Source of the DNA: an uncultured Lachnospiraceae bacterium
GTDB lineage: Bacteria > Bacillota > Clostridia > Lachnospirales > Lachnospiraceae
Length of the DNA stretch: 49,448 bases
Assembly (NCBI GenBank): GCA_910585995.1
Contig: CAJUGG010000090.1
Location: forward strand, 1 to 49,448
Direction: 5' to 3'
The position numbers and the translations under genes are program-made. The notes beneath the pieces were generated by a model. The model was not told where the DNA came from. It worked only from the letters and a program-made list of their open reading frames with translations, and did not search any database. Within the stretch, counting starts at the first letter, position 1. Each line of letters begins with the position of its first letter. Of the stretch, positions 22,888 through 31,256 are shown piece after piece.

Positions 22888-24462
22888 CTATAAATATTTT
22901 TTCAGTCCAAACGGGCCATCCATGCGGTAGATAGAAGAATCCATCACGGTTAGCTCCTCTGCAATCAACGGTTGAAATTCCATCAGGTCCAAGATCTGTG
23001 TCTTCAGGTCAATGCCGGGCGCAATCTCCGTCAAAGTCAGTCCTTCTTTTCGCAGTTCAAATACCGCCCGCTCAGTCACATAGTGCATCTTCTGCCCTTT
23101 TTGGCGGGCAATCGTTCCATTGTAAGAGATCTGTTGCAGTTTTTTGACACATTTTAACAGACTCCCTTCTCTATGGATATGCAGCCTGCCATCCTCAAAA
23201 GAACACTCCAGCCCTTTTCCGGTAAACGTAGAGCAGAACACCACATGTTTAGCATTGGTGGTAATATCAATAAATCCTCCCGCTCCTGTCGGATTGGGAC
23301 CAAGCCTGGTGGCATTGACATTTCCATCGGCGTCGATCTCTCCGGCACCCATAAAGGTTACATCGACACCGGCGCCGTTGTAATAGTCAAACTGGTCATC
23401 ATGCCTAAGCAGGGCAAACTGATTTTTGGCGATGCCAAAATCCACGCCGCCTAGGGGAATTCCGCCGTAGATGCCGGACTCTACTGTAATCGTCACGTCA
23501 TCCTGGACGCCCTCTTCTGCTAAGATAGCGCCGACGACATCATTGGGAATTCCCGTCCCTACATTGAGGACATCATCTCTTCGAAGCTCCATCACCGCAC
23601 GCCTGCCGATCAGCTTGCGCACCGTAAGCGGAAGCATCTCAGAAGCCTCCACTGGCACTTTGACATCGCCACAATATGCCGGGTCAAAGGCAAAACTATG
23701 GGTCTGTCTGTGATCTTCTTCTGGATTCTCACAGATCACGACTGCGTCGATAAAGATTCCCGGAACCGTCACTTTCTTGCAGTGGATGCTTCCTGCTGCC
23801 ACTTTCTGCTTTGCCTGCGCGATCACTTTGCCGCCATATTTTTTGCAGGCCAGAACAGCGGATAAGACCTCTAACTGCATCGCTTCCTGCTCTGTGGACA
23901 GATTGCCGTTTTCATCCACATAGGTGCCGCGGATGATGCAGTAGTCCAAAGGTATCGGACGATAGCGCATATATTCTTCTCCTGCAATCTCGACGATGTC
24001 AAACAGATCCGGCGCTGACTTTGTGATCTCATTCATCTTTCCGCCATCCAGTCTGGGATCGATAAAGGTTCCCAGTCCGACTTTGGTAATCTTTCCCGGT
24101 TCTCCGCCCGCCATGCTCCGGTAGAGCTGTGCAAACTGCCCCTGCGGGATGCAATAGGCAAGAATCTTGTTTTCTGCGATCAGTTTCATGATCTTAGGCT
24201 GCAGGCCCCAGTGGCCTCCAATGATGCGGGACAACATCTTCTCATGAGCAAAATGCTGGATGCCGCGCTCCCGGTCGCTCTGCCCGCAGGAATGTACTAA
24301 TGTGAGCTGATTCGGACTTCCTGTATCCAAAAACTTTTGTTCGATCGCTTTTAAGATCGATTCACTGGCAGATACCAGTGTCATGCCGATTGTGGCCACC
24401 GTACTGCCGTCCTCAATCCATCCCGCAGCCTCCTGCGCACTGATAAATACTGGTTTTTTCAT
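22888..24462 (-). CDS. Acetate/3-ketoacid family I CoA transferase (fused subunits)
   Basis: A cytoplasmic enzyme of 524 residues carrying both alpha- and beta-type CoA transferase domains in one chain, like the YdiF/acetate-CoA-transferase group. The alpha domain starts FISAQEAAGWIEDGSTVATIG. The beta domain has the active-site Glu in VESGIYGGIPLGG and the GTGIPNDV loop. It would move CoA between acetyl- or acetoacetyl-CoA and a short-chain acid. It begins one base after the stop codon of the acyl-CoA ligase gene, with AAGGAG as its ribosome site, so the two are tightly coupled. Confidence 0.88.
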   Translation of the reverse strand: MKKPVFISAQEAAGWIEDGSTVATIGMTLVSASESILKAIEQKFLDTGSPNQLTLVHSCGQSDRERGIQHFAHEKMLSRIIGGHWGLQPKIMKLIAENKILAYCIPQGQFAQLYRSMAGGEPGKITKVGLGTFIDPRLDGGKMNEITKSAPDLFDIVEIAGEEYMRYRPIPLDYCIIRGTYVDENGNLSTEQEAMQLEVLSAVLACKKYGGKVIAQAKQKVAAGSIHCKKVTVPGIFIDAVVICENPEEDHRQTHSFAFDPAYCGDVKVPVEASEMLPLTVRKLIGRRAVMELRRDDVLNVGTGIPNDVVGAILAEEGVQDDVTITVESGIYGGIPLGGVDFGIAKNQFALLRHDDQFDYYNGAGVDVTFMGAGEIDADGNVNATRLGPNPTGAGGFIDITTNAKHVVFCSTFTGKGLECSFEDGRLHIHREGSLLKCVKKLQQISYNGTIARQKGQKMHYVTERAVFELRKEGLTLTEIAPGIDLKTQILDLMEFQPLIAEELTVMDSSIYRMDGPFGLKKYL

Positions 24463-24463
24463 C

Positions 24464-26092
24464 TTATTCTCCTTTTTCTACTCGCTGAAACAATGTTCGA
24501 ATCGTCTTCTTATCGGTCTTTAGATTTTCTGTGACCGGAATCTGATCGACTTTAAAAATATGTACCGGAACCTTATAGCCAGCCATCCGTTCCTTTAAAA
24601 GCGCCTGAAGTTTCGTCTCACTCAAAAGACTTCCTTCCTTTAGTACCACCACTGCCACCGGAATCTCTCCATAACATTCATCCGGGATACCTACTACCGC
24701 AGTATCTTCCACGCCGCAGATTCTGAGCAGTTCGTTCTCCACATCAAAGCTGCAGATTTTTTCTCCGCCCCGGTTGATCATATCTTTGATCCGGTCTGTC
24801 ACATACAGATAGCCGTCTTTATTCAGATATCCGATATCTCCGGTCTTAAGCCACCCTCCCAAGGCCGCAGAGGCGTCCATAGGATAATAGGTATTGGCTA
24901 CATTGCTTCCTTTGAGCCAGATCTCCCCTTTGCTCCCGTCTTCTGCTTCCCTTCCTTCTTCATCGACGATCTTCACCGTCACACCGGGAATCGGGATACC
25001 GGAAGCACCCAGATACGCACTTTGACTGGCGTCTGCCGGGAAGACCGTCGCCGGAGAAGTAGTCTCAGTCAGTCCATACACGGTGCGAAATGCACAGTGC
25101 GGCAGCCACTGATGAAGCATCTGGATCTTTGCCGGAGGCATATTGCTGCTCCCACAGGCCAGCATCCGAAGGCTTGGCAGCGTCTGATAAGCCTCCCTCT
25201 TTTCCAAAAGCAAGGTAAAAACCGTCGGCGACGCATGTAAAAATGTAATCTGATCACCTTTTATGGTTTCTAGTACGCGCGCAGCATCGAAAAACCTATG
25301 AAGATAAACCGTTCCCCCGACATACATCATCAGTCCAAATACTGCTACCAGTCCTGTAATCAGATAAACCGGAACCGGCAGAATCGCACGCTCCTCTTCC
25401 ACGATGCCCAATGTTCTTTGATAAGATACGATGGCATGCATCACCTGATAATTTTTCAGCATCACTCCTTTACTCTGAGAAGTTGTCCCGGAAGTAAACA
25501 TCAAAAACGCCGGATCTGCTGCGTCCGTCTTATCTTCAAACTCGTACTCTTCCAGATCGTCACTTTTTTCACAATGCTGGGCAGACAGATCCTGTTTTGT
25601 TCGAGTCTTCACCTTGCAGACTTGCAGATCTTTCCTTGGGCAGTTGTCAAAATAGTCCATAAATTTCTCATCGCAGAGGATCAGCGCAGCATCCGACTTC
25701 CCGACAAGTGATAAAATCTCTTCTTTTTTATATTTTGTAGGCAACGGAATCACGACTGCTCCGATTCTGTTCAGCGCCAGACATGCCACGCAAAATTTGA
25801 TACTGTTGTATAAAAGAAGCGCCACATGCTGCCCTTTTCTGATCTGCATATCCTGATACAGCCAGACAGAATATGCCTCTGTTTCCCGACGCAGACACTC
25901 ATAGGAACAGGCGTTTCCCCCGTCGTCCACGATTGCGGTCTTATTCGGCAGCCGATTTGCTGTGTTTTTCATAGCGGTATACATATTTTTTGGCAGATCT
26001 GGATAGGTTCTTAGTATTGCTCCATCTGCATAGTGCCGCTCGACCATATCCTCCGTAAGAGCTTTCGGCCAAAGCATCTCTCCTGTATACAC
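24464..26092 (-). CDS. AMP-forming acyl-CoA ligase
   Basis: A class I adenylate-forming enzyme of 542 residues. The ATP motif is LMFTSGTTSQSKGVMLKN, followed by YGLTETTSPATV, the A7-like TGDIGYLNKDGYLYVTDRIKDMI hinge and NRGGEKI, and the C-terminal lysine in TENLKTDKKTI. It activates a carboxylic acid with ATP and CoA; the substrate could be a short-chain (hydroxy)acid, given the neighbours. Having both a ligase and a CoA transferase gives two activation routes. The start codon is GTG, 13 bases after AAGGAGG, an unusually long spacing. It is the first gene of the operon, behind promoter and operators at 26120-26195. Confidence 0.85.
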   Translation of the reverse strand: MYTGEMLWPKALTEDMVERHYADGAILRTYPDLPKNMYTAMKNTANRLPNKTAIVDDGGNACSYECLRRETEAYSVWLYQDMQIRKGQHVALLLYNSIKFCVACLALNRIGAVVIPLPTKYKKEEILSLVGKSDAALILCDEKFMDYFDNCPRKDLQVCKVKTRTKQDLSAQHCEKSDDLEEYEFEDKTDAADPAFLMFTSGTTSQSKGVMLKNYQVMHAIVSYQRTLGIVEEERAILPVPVYLITGLVAVFGLMMYVGGTVYLHRFFDAARVLETIKGDQITFLHASPTVFTLLLEKREAYQTLPSLRMLACGSSNMPPAKIQMLHQWLPHCAFRTVYGLTETTSPATVFPADASQSAYLGASGIPIPGVTVKIVDEEGREAEDGSKGEIWLKGSNVANTYYPMDASAALGGWLKTGDIGYLNKDGYLYVTDRIKDMINRGGEKICSFDVENELLRICGVEDTAVVGIPDECYGEIPVAVVVLKEGSLLSETKLQALLKERMAGYKVPVHIFKVDQIPVTENLKTDKKTIRTLFQRVEKGE

Positions 26093-26118
26093 GATTGCTT
26101 TTACACCTCCTTATCAGA

Positions 26119-26137
26119 AAACTAAATCGGTTTCTTT
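26119..26137. promoter_or_regulatory. LacI-type operator 1
   Basis: AAACTAAATCGGTTTCTT, centred on CG at 26128-26129. It covers the predicted transcription start of the acyl-CoA ligase operon, a position where a repressor would block initiation. It shares the pattern AAACTAnATCGnTTTCTT with operator 3. Confidence 0.6.
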
Positions 26138-26143
26138 TTATGA

Positions 26144-26172
26144 ATCTTAATATTTTCTTTTCTAATTGTCAA
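26144..26172 (-). promoter_or_regulatory. Promoter of the acyl-CoA ligase operon
   Basis: Minus strand: TTGACA (26172-26167), 17 bases, TAAGAT (26149-26144). Transcription would start near 26137, at the edge of operator 1; operator 2 adjoins the -35 box on its far side. Confidence 0.7.
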
Positions 26173-26173
26173 T

Positions 26174-26195
26174 ATAGAGAAATCGGTTTCTCTAT
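26174..26195. promoter_or_regulatory. LacI-type operator 2 (22-base palindrome)
   Basis: ATAGAGAAA-TCGG-TTTCTCTAT: nine-base perfect arms around a CG centre, the typical form of a LacI/GalR-family operator. It lies directly upstream of the -35 box of the minus-strand promoter and between the two divergent promoters. Confidence 0.75.
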
Positions 26196-26261
26196 TTTTA
26201 ACAATTTCTCGCAATCATTCTTGTGCATTTTGACAATTTTTTTATTAATTTTTCTTTTTTA

Positions 26262-26290
26262 TTGACTTTTCGACGATAATATCTTACAAT
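26262..26290 (+). promoter_or_regulatory. Promoter of the DUF3311-symporter operon
   Basis: TTGACT (26262-26267), 17 bases, TACAAT (26285-26290). Start of transcription would be near 26297, just before operator 3. Confidence 0.7.
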
Positions 26291-26302
26291 CCAATCACAA
26301 AT

Positions 26303-26320
26303 AAACTATATCGTTTTCTT
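26303..26320. promoter_or_regulatory. LacI-type operator 3
   Basis: AAACTATATCGTTTTCTT, centred on CG at 26312-26313, a few bases downstream of the predicted start of the symporter transcript. It is a close relative of operator 1. All three sites suit the LacI-family protein encoded at 28772-29791. Confidence 0.6.
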
Positions 26321-26365
26321 TTTTGTAACTTTTTAACGAAACAATTTTCTTGAAGGGAGACTGTC

Positions 26366-26575
26366 ATGAAAAAATCAACAACACTCTTATTTATCCTGTT
26401 CAACGTAATTTATTTCTTTATTGATTACGTCTTGGTCACTATCCTTCCCAATCCGCTCTTATTTGGATGGCTGCCGCTTCAGTTGTATATTCTCTTATTT
26501 TTCCCCGTGATCGCGGCAATCGTCTGGGGACTCTATTTCCACGCATTTTTCAACACACAGGGCCATGTAAAATAA
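26366..26575 (+). CDS. DUF3311 small membrane protein
   Basis: A protein of 69 residues with two hydrophobic helices (TLLFILFNVIYFFIDYVLV and LYILLFFPVIAAIVWGLYF). DUF3311 proteins are regularly encoded just before a sodium:solute symporter, and here the symporter starts 32 bases later, so it is probably an accessory subunit. AAGGGAG precedes the ATG. Confidence 0.8.
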   Translation: MKKSTTLLFILFNVIYFFIDYVLVTILPNPLLFGWLPLQLYILLFFPVIAAIVWGLYFHAFFNTQGHVK

Positions 26576-26607
26576 TACAATTACTTATTCAAAGGAGGAA
26601 ATGATCT

Positions 26608-28161
26608 ATGAAACCAGCTATTTTAATCAGTTTAGGCATCTTAGCCTATGCCGTCTTTATCGTATGGCATGGCTTTCGTTCTTTTAAATCCACCAGTGAA
26701 TCGTCGGAGAAATTCTTCACTGCTGACCGGGGATTAAATCCTTTTATTCTCCTGTGCACGACTTCTATCTCCGTCTTTAGTGCACTGGCCTTTTATGGTG
26801 CTCCTGCCGGCATCTACAAAGATGGCATCGGTTTTTACTCCAACACCGGAGGTATGGTAGCCGCACTGATGTTCGTTGTCGTCGGTTATCGGCTCTGGCT
26901 TCTGGGACGGGAATATGGATTTACCACACCCGTTGACTATCTCAGATCCAGATATTATTCGGACGGATATGGATTGTTTGTATCTGCGTTTCTGATTCTA
27001 TTTATCGTTCCTTATGTGGCGATGCAGTTAGTTGCCATCGGAGATGCCGTAGTGGTGACAACGGACGGCATGGTTCCCTATGTGGTTGCCGTGGCAGTCG
27101 GAACGATTGTCGTATCTTTGCATATCATCGGCGGAGGTATGGGTTCTGTAGCCTGGATGGATACGTTCCATATGTGTCTGGGATTTGGCACGCTGATCAC
27201 TTTGATTATCTATCTGACACTTCATTATTTTCCAAACGGAGGTTTGGCAGAAGCAGTCCAGATCATGCAGCAAAACGGCACGTATGACATCCTGTCTTGT
27301 CCGGGACCCAAAGGAACTTTTCACTGGAAAGGTATGATCAGCAACGCGCTGACCGGTGCGATCGCAACCGTCGTATGGCCGCATATCTTTATGAGGACTT
27401 TTGTAGCTTCGAGCAAAGAAAATTTCCGGCAGATGTCCTGGGCGATGCCTCTGTCTTATGTATTGGTGTACTCTCCAATCGTGATCATCGGAGCGATCTT
27501 AGCACCTGCGATCTTAGGCCCTGGTTTTGAAAAACCGGACAATATCGTTGCGGTCTTATCCACCCAGTATGCACCGCCTCTGATCGCTTTTATCTCTCTG
27601 TTGTGTCTGTTTGCATTTGGAGTCTCCACTGCCGACTCGCTGCTTCTGTCCGCCAGCGCCATGGCTTCCAGAGATATCTATCTGCACCATGTCTATGAAT
27701 TAAAAGGGAAGACATCGGACCCGAAACAGGTCGTAAGATTTGGGCGTATCGTGCTGTTGGTTCTGATGGTGATTACGCTTGTGATCGTGGCCCTTAAACC
27801 CGCCAGCATCACAGATTACGCCTATAAGCTGTCCTCTCCGTTCTTTGCGCAGATCCTCCCGGCTACGTTGTTCGGGCTGTTCTGGAAACGTGCTACCAAA
27901 GAAGGAGCGATCGCAGGCACCGTCTCAGGTCTCGCTGTGGCGATTGTACTTACGTTCTTTGTCACGCCGCCTCTTGGATTCTCTGCACTGGTATGGGCTC
28001 TGGTCATCAATACGGCTCTTCTGGTATCTGTCAGCCTGTGCACGAAGGTTCCGGAAGACATCATTGCCAAATACCATACCCGCATAGACTCGATTATCTA
28101 CTCCGGAGCAGAACTTAGCGCACTCACCGACGCCACACTTCAGGCAGTCAATCAAAGATAA
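26608..28161 (+). CDS. Sodium:solute symporter (SSS family)
   Basis: A membrane transporter of 517 residues with about 13 helices, of the family that includes PutP and the monocarboxylate/pantothenate carriers. Recognisable are the early FFTADRGLNPFILLCTTSIS, the FSALAFYGAPAGIY loop, the GGGMGSVAWMDTFHM motif typical of SSS helix 5-6, and STADSLLLSASAMASRDIY in helix 9. It would import an organic acid with Na+. Divergent transcription from the acyl-CoA operon with shared operators makes a short-chain carboxylate or hydroxyacid the most likely substrate; this is inference. AAAGGAGG precedes the start. Confidence 0.88.
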   Translation: MKPAILISLGILAYAVFIVWHGFRSFKSTSESSEKFFTADRGLNPFILLCTTSISVFSALAFYGAPAGIYKDGIGFYSNTGGMVAALMFVVVGYRLWLLGREYGFTTPVDYLRSRYYSDGYGLFVSAFLILFIVPYVAMQLVAIGDAVVVTTDGMVPYVVAVAVGTIVVSLHIIGGGMGSVAWMDTFHMCLGFGTLITLIIYLTLHYFPNGGLAEAVQIMQQNGTYDILSCPGPKGTFHWKGMISNALTGAIATVVWPHIFMRTFVASSKENFRQMSWAMPLSYVLVYSPIVIIGAILAPAILGPGFEKPDNIVAVLSTQYAPPLIAFISLLCLFAFGVSTADSLLLSASAMASRDIYLHHVYELKGKTSDPKQVVRFGRIVLLVLMVITLVIVALKPASITDYAYKLSSPFFAQILPATLFGLFWKRATKEGAIAGTVSGLAVAIVLTFFVTPPLGFSALVWALVINTALLVSVSLCTKVPEDIIAKYHTRIDSIIYSGAELSALTDATLQAVNQR

Positions 28162-28190
28162 GATATCTGACTAGGAAAAGAAAGGATGAT

Positions 28191-28709
28191 ATGATGACAG
28201 AACTGATTCCATTTCAGGCATATCGGGTGAAGATCCTGCATCCGAATACCTGGCAGATCTTTATCAATCCCAGAAAACCATTTGATTTTTCGGATGGTTT
28301 TGTAAAAATGGACCGTTCCGGCGAAAAACATGCCAGGCAACAGGCTTCGCTGTCCGTTCGGTGGGCCAGGCTTAAAAAAGAGATCTCGATTGAGGACTAT
28401 ATGGAAGAACTTCAGACGCAATATACCAAAAAGCAGAAAAAAAATAAAAAAGATCATTTTGAGATTCTTTCAATCGAACCTGTCAATGATCTGTTGCATT
28501 CCTCTTACCTGATGTACACTTCGATTCGGGCCAATCATTCTGTCTATCGTGCGTTAGGGAAAGAAGAGACCATAAGCTCGATGCAGCTCACCACATACTG
28601 CGAAGTCACAAAACGCATCCTGATTGCCAATATCGCATCTACAAAAGAAGACTTAGCATCGCAAAAAGAGTTGTATCAGGACATCCTTTTCTCGCTGACC
28701 TGCCACTGA
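28191..28709 (+). CDS. Unrecognised 172-residue protein in the symporter operon
   Basis: I do not recognise this family. The product is soluble, mixed alpha/beta at the N-terminus (FQAYRVKILHPNTWQIFINPRKPFD) with a basic, lysine-rich middle (YTKKQKKNKKDHFEI) and a helical C-terminus. No signal peptide or membrane segment is seen. It starts 29 bases after the symporter gene with AAAGGATG before ATG-ATG, so either Met may be used, and ends just before a strong terminator. Its position suggests a role tied to the transported substrate. Confidence 0.6.
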   Translation: MMTELIPFQAYRVKILHPNTWQIFINPRKPFDFSDGFVKMDRSGEKHARQQASLSVRWARLKKEISIEDYMEELQTQYTKKQKKNKKDHFEILSIEPVNDLLHSSYLMYTSIRANHSVYRALGKEETISSMQLTTYCEVTKRILIANIASTKEDLASQKELYQDILFSLTCH

Positions 28710-28719
28710 GCCTAAACAC

Positions 28720-28772
28720 AAAGGGACTGTCGCAAAATGGACACAGAGCGTCCATTTTGCGACAGTCCCTTT
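28720..28772. terminator. Strong bidirectional terminator
   Basis: A 22-pair perfect stem (28720-28741 with 28751-28772) with a 9-base loop. It begins AAAGGGACTGTCG and ends with CCCTTTT. A-run and T-run on both sides allow it to end the symporter operon on plus and the lacI-family gene on minus; the stop codon of the latter begins at its edge. Confidence 0.92.
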
Positions 28773-29791
28773 TAAGATTCCTGATATTCTCTGGTGGTTT
28801 TTCTGATGATCAGCTCCGGCTCTAAGATAATCCTGCGGTATTCCGCATCCGGCTCTTCGATCCGTCTCACCATCAGCTCGGCTGCCTTTTCCCCCATCTC
28901 TTCTACTTTCTGACTGATCGTTGTCAGCTCAAACCCATGCAGGGCGGAAAAGTCAATATTGTCAAAGCTGACAAGAGAAAGCTCTTTTGGAATCTCTATT
29001 CCATGCTCCTTGCACCAGTCCATAAATCCAAGCGCCATCAGATCATTTCCAATCAGCATGGCGGAGGGCCTTTGTTCTCTTGCAAAAAACTCCCCGGCGA
29101 TCTCATATCCTTTTTTCATCTTCAGATCTCCGGAAAAAATATCTTCCTCCTGCATCGTCAGATAGTACGTCTTCAGGGCCTGCCGATATCCCTCATACCG
29201 CTGAATTGTCACCGAAGACCTCTGATGTCCTTTGATAAATCCAATTCTCTGATGCCCCAGCTCGATCAGATGCATCGTGGCAATATATCCGGCCCGGAAA
29301 TTGTCCAGAAGCACCGAGTCATAATTTTGAAATTCCAGCGTCCGGTTGACAAAAATAATCGGGATATTCATCGCCCGTAGTTGCTCTTCCTCCATATCAG
29401 TCACGACCGTAAACAAAATCAATCCTGCAAGGCACAGTTCTTTGGCCGTCTCAATGCTGCGCGCCTCTCTCTCCAGGTCATATTCATTGTTAAAGATCAT
29501 AACCGTATAGCCATATCGCTCCAATGCCTTCTGAATATAGAACGTCAGTTCGGAATAAAAAGGATTACGCACATCGCCGAATACCAGCCCAACAATGTTA
29601 ACCCGTCCTTTCGTCAGACTCCGGGCCAGAGGATTCGGCCGATAGCCAATCTCGTTAGCAAATGCCACGATCTTCTCTCTTAGTTCTGGGCCAACTCCTG
29701 ATGTGCCGTTTAAAGCTCTTGAGACCGTAGCCCTAGACACGCCTAACATATCCGCCACATCTGTAATCGTATATTTTTTCTTCGATTTCAT
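28772..29791 (-). CDS. LacI-family repressor, likely regulator of the C4-acid regulon
   Basis: A transcription regulator of 339 residues. The N-terminal helix-turn-helix (TITDVADMLGVSRATVSRALNG) is followed by the LacI hinge helix ANEIGYRPNPLARSL and a periplasmic-binding-protein-like effector domain (VNIVGLVFGDVRNPFYSEL...). LacI proteins bind palindromes with a central CG, as found three times between the divergent operons at 26119-26320. Convergent to the symporter operon and close to it, it is the natural candidate for their control. The effector cannot be read from sequence; LacI members mostly sense sugars, so an organic-acid or CoA-ester effector would be unusual. Confidence 0.88.
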   Translation of the reverse strand: MKSKKKYTITDVADMLGVSRATVSRALNGTSGVGPELREKIVAFANEIGYRPNPLARSLTKGRVNIVGLVFGDVRNPFYSELTFYIQKALERYGYTVMIFNNEYDLEREARSIETAKELCLAGLILFTVVTDMEEEQLRAMNIPIIFVNRTLEFQNYDSVLLDNFRAGYIATMHLIELGHQRIGFIKGHQRSSVTIQRYEGYRQALKTYYLTMQEEDIFSGDLKMKKGYEIAGEFFAREQRPSAMLIGNDLMALGFMDWCKEHGIEIPKELSLVSFDNIDFSALHGFELTTISQKVEEMGEKAAELMVRRIEEPDAEYRRIILEPELIIRKTTREYQES

Positions 29792-29935
29792 ATCGTTTCC
29801 TTCATATCATAATATTCTTCCTGTTTTGACTCTATCTTAACATAATTTTCCGCAGGAATCCACAGCAAAATGCGCCTTCTCCCGGCAGTCTTACAAAATC
29901 CAGGAAAAGACGCAGCTTTGGTTTGTATAGCAGAT

Positions 29936-30259
29936 TCAGTGTGCTTCTTTCTCTTCTTCTTTGATTTCCCAGTGAATTAAAAAAGTCAGTGCCGCCCTAA
30001 GGAGGATAATCCCGCCCACAGTGGCAATCTCTGTCCACTCTCTGACGATCACGGTACGCAGGATCTCACTTCCCAGTTTGAACTCAAGCCCCATCGCCAG
30101 CCCTTTTGCCAATGTCAGCTTAGTATCAGGAGAGCGTCTCAGATAGAGATAAAACCCACGGATTCCAGAGAAGATGATAATCCCCACTCCGATAAATTCA
30201 AATAATAAAATCGCGGTCTCTACAATCTGATCCAGTGTATATTCTAGTATATGCAGCAT
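29936..30259 (-). CDS. DUF1622 membrane protein
   Basis: A protein of 107 residues with three hydrophobic segments (AILLFEFIGVGIIIFSGI, a middle amphipathic LAMGLEFKLGSEILRTVIV, and VGGIILLRAALTFLIHWEI) and an acidic tail (EEEKEAH). This matches the DUF1622 family of unknown function, common in anaerobes. It follows the SIMPL-domain gene after 19 bases in the same direction, so they form one unit. Confidence 0.8.
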   Translation of the reverse strand: MLHILEYTLDQIVETAILLFEFIGVGIIIFSGIRGFYLYLRRSPDTKLTLAKGLAMGLEFKLGSEILRTVIVREWTEIATVGGIILLRAALTFLIHWEIKEEEKEAH

Positions 30260-30278
30260 AGTTTTCTACAAGCTCCTG

Positions 30279-31052
30279 TTATTCCGATGCATAATTCAGA
30301 CGTACCGTAACGGTCGCTGTTTTATAGCGGGACTGGGTATCAAACGCCCCGTCATAGCTGTATTCTTTGGAGCCGGAGTTGGTCGCCGTGATCTGGAAGA
30401 CGCCTAGGCTGGCGGTCAAGAGAGCACCCCGCTTGCATCCGGTTCCCTCCACTAAGATATCGATCCGCTGTCTGGCATTGTCGGTGGCTTTTTCGATCAG
30501 GTCTAATTTCACTTCATCCAGAGTCGTACAATAATATTCCGGAGAATAGGAGGCAAACTCGATACCGGACTCGATCAGTTTGGTGATATCTCTGGACACC
30601 AGCTCCACCTTGTCAATATCGGTAGATGTAACGGTCAGGCTCTGATAAAGATCATAGCCATCGGGATAATCTCTCACATAATTGCCGTTTTCATCGTACT
30701 CCGTGCGAAAACGCTGAGAGATATCCACAGAGCTGAACACCAGTTCTGTCTCTGTCACCCCATTGTCCAGCAAGTATTGCCGCACCATCTCTGCATCGTT
30801 TTTAATCACCTCATAAGCTTCCTTTGTCGTCTCTCCATGTGCCGAAAAGCTGCCCCGCCACACGATCAGATCGGATTCAAAGTCGCAGCTTGCAGAACCA
30901 GTCGCGGTCAGACCGTCCCCTCCGCTGTGCGTCTTGTAGCTGACGACGCCACCAGTTAAGATCGACACGCAGATAATTGCCGCCACTGCCGCAATCACTG
31001 CCACCGCAATCGCTGACATGCCTTTTGGCAGTGTCATCTTCTTCTCTTCCAT
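30279..31052 (-). CDS. SIMPL-domain (DUF541) protein, membrane anchored
   Basis: A protein of 257 residues with an N-terminal membrane helix (AIAVAVIAAVAAIICVSILTGG) and an extracytoplasmic SIMPL domain: GLTATGSASCDFESDLIVWRG, then the helix AEMVRQYLLDNGV, and a C-terminal part with ATVTVRLNY. SIMPL/DUF541 proteins occur in envelopes (BP26/OMP28, YggE) and have been linked to oxidative stress, with no enzymatic activity known. Its gene is divergent from the two-component system at 31257; the shared region has direct repeats at 31161-31176, so the response regulator may control it. Confidence 0.82.
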   Translation of the reverse strand: MEEKKMTLPKGMSAIAVAVIAAVAAIICVSILTGGVVSYKTHSGGDGLTATGSASCDFESDLIVWRGSFSAHGETTKEAYEVIKNDAEMVRQYLLDNGVTETELVFSSVDISQRFRTEYDENGNYVRDYPDGYDLYQSLTVTSTDIDKVELVSRDITKLIESGIEFASYSPEYYCTTLDEVKLDLIEKATDNARQRIDILVEGTGCKRGALLTASLGVFQITATNSGSKEYSYDGAFDTQSRYKTATVTVRLNYASE

Positions 31053-31160
31053 TGTAAAACTACCTCCTTACTTCCTTATGTTTTCTAAAGCATAACACGC
31101 CAAATATAATATTTCCAGCGATTCTTTAAAATGATGCAAAAGATATGCAAAGTTCATAAA

Positions 31161-31176
31161 TCTTAAGAAATCTTAA
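31161..31176. promoter_or_regulatory. Direct repeat TCTTAA-n4-TCTTAA, candidate response-regulator site
   Basis: Two TCTTAA hexamers start at 31161 and 31171, ten bases apart, about one helical turn. OmpR/PhoB-type regulators bind such head-to-tail repeats. The site is 31 bases before the -35 box of the response regulator gene and within the upstream region of the divergent SIMPL gene. Confidence 0.4.
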
Positions 31177-31206
31177 TTGTAAGACTGCCTACTCGCAAGA
31201 ATCCGC

Positions 31207-31236
31207 TTGACATGTTACACTGAGAACAGGTATACA
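31207..31236 (+). promoter_or_regulatory. Promoter of the two-component system
   Basis: TTGACA (31207-31212), 18 bases, TATACA (31231-31236), about 20 bases before the start codon at 31257. Confidence 0.65.
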
Positions 31237-31256
31237 TAGAACAGGACGGTGATAAT

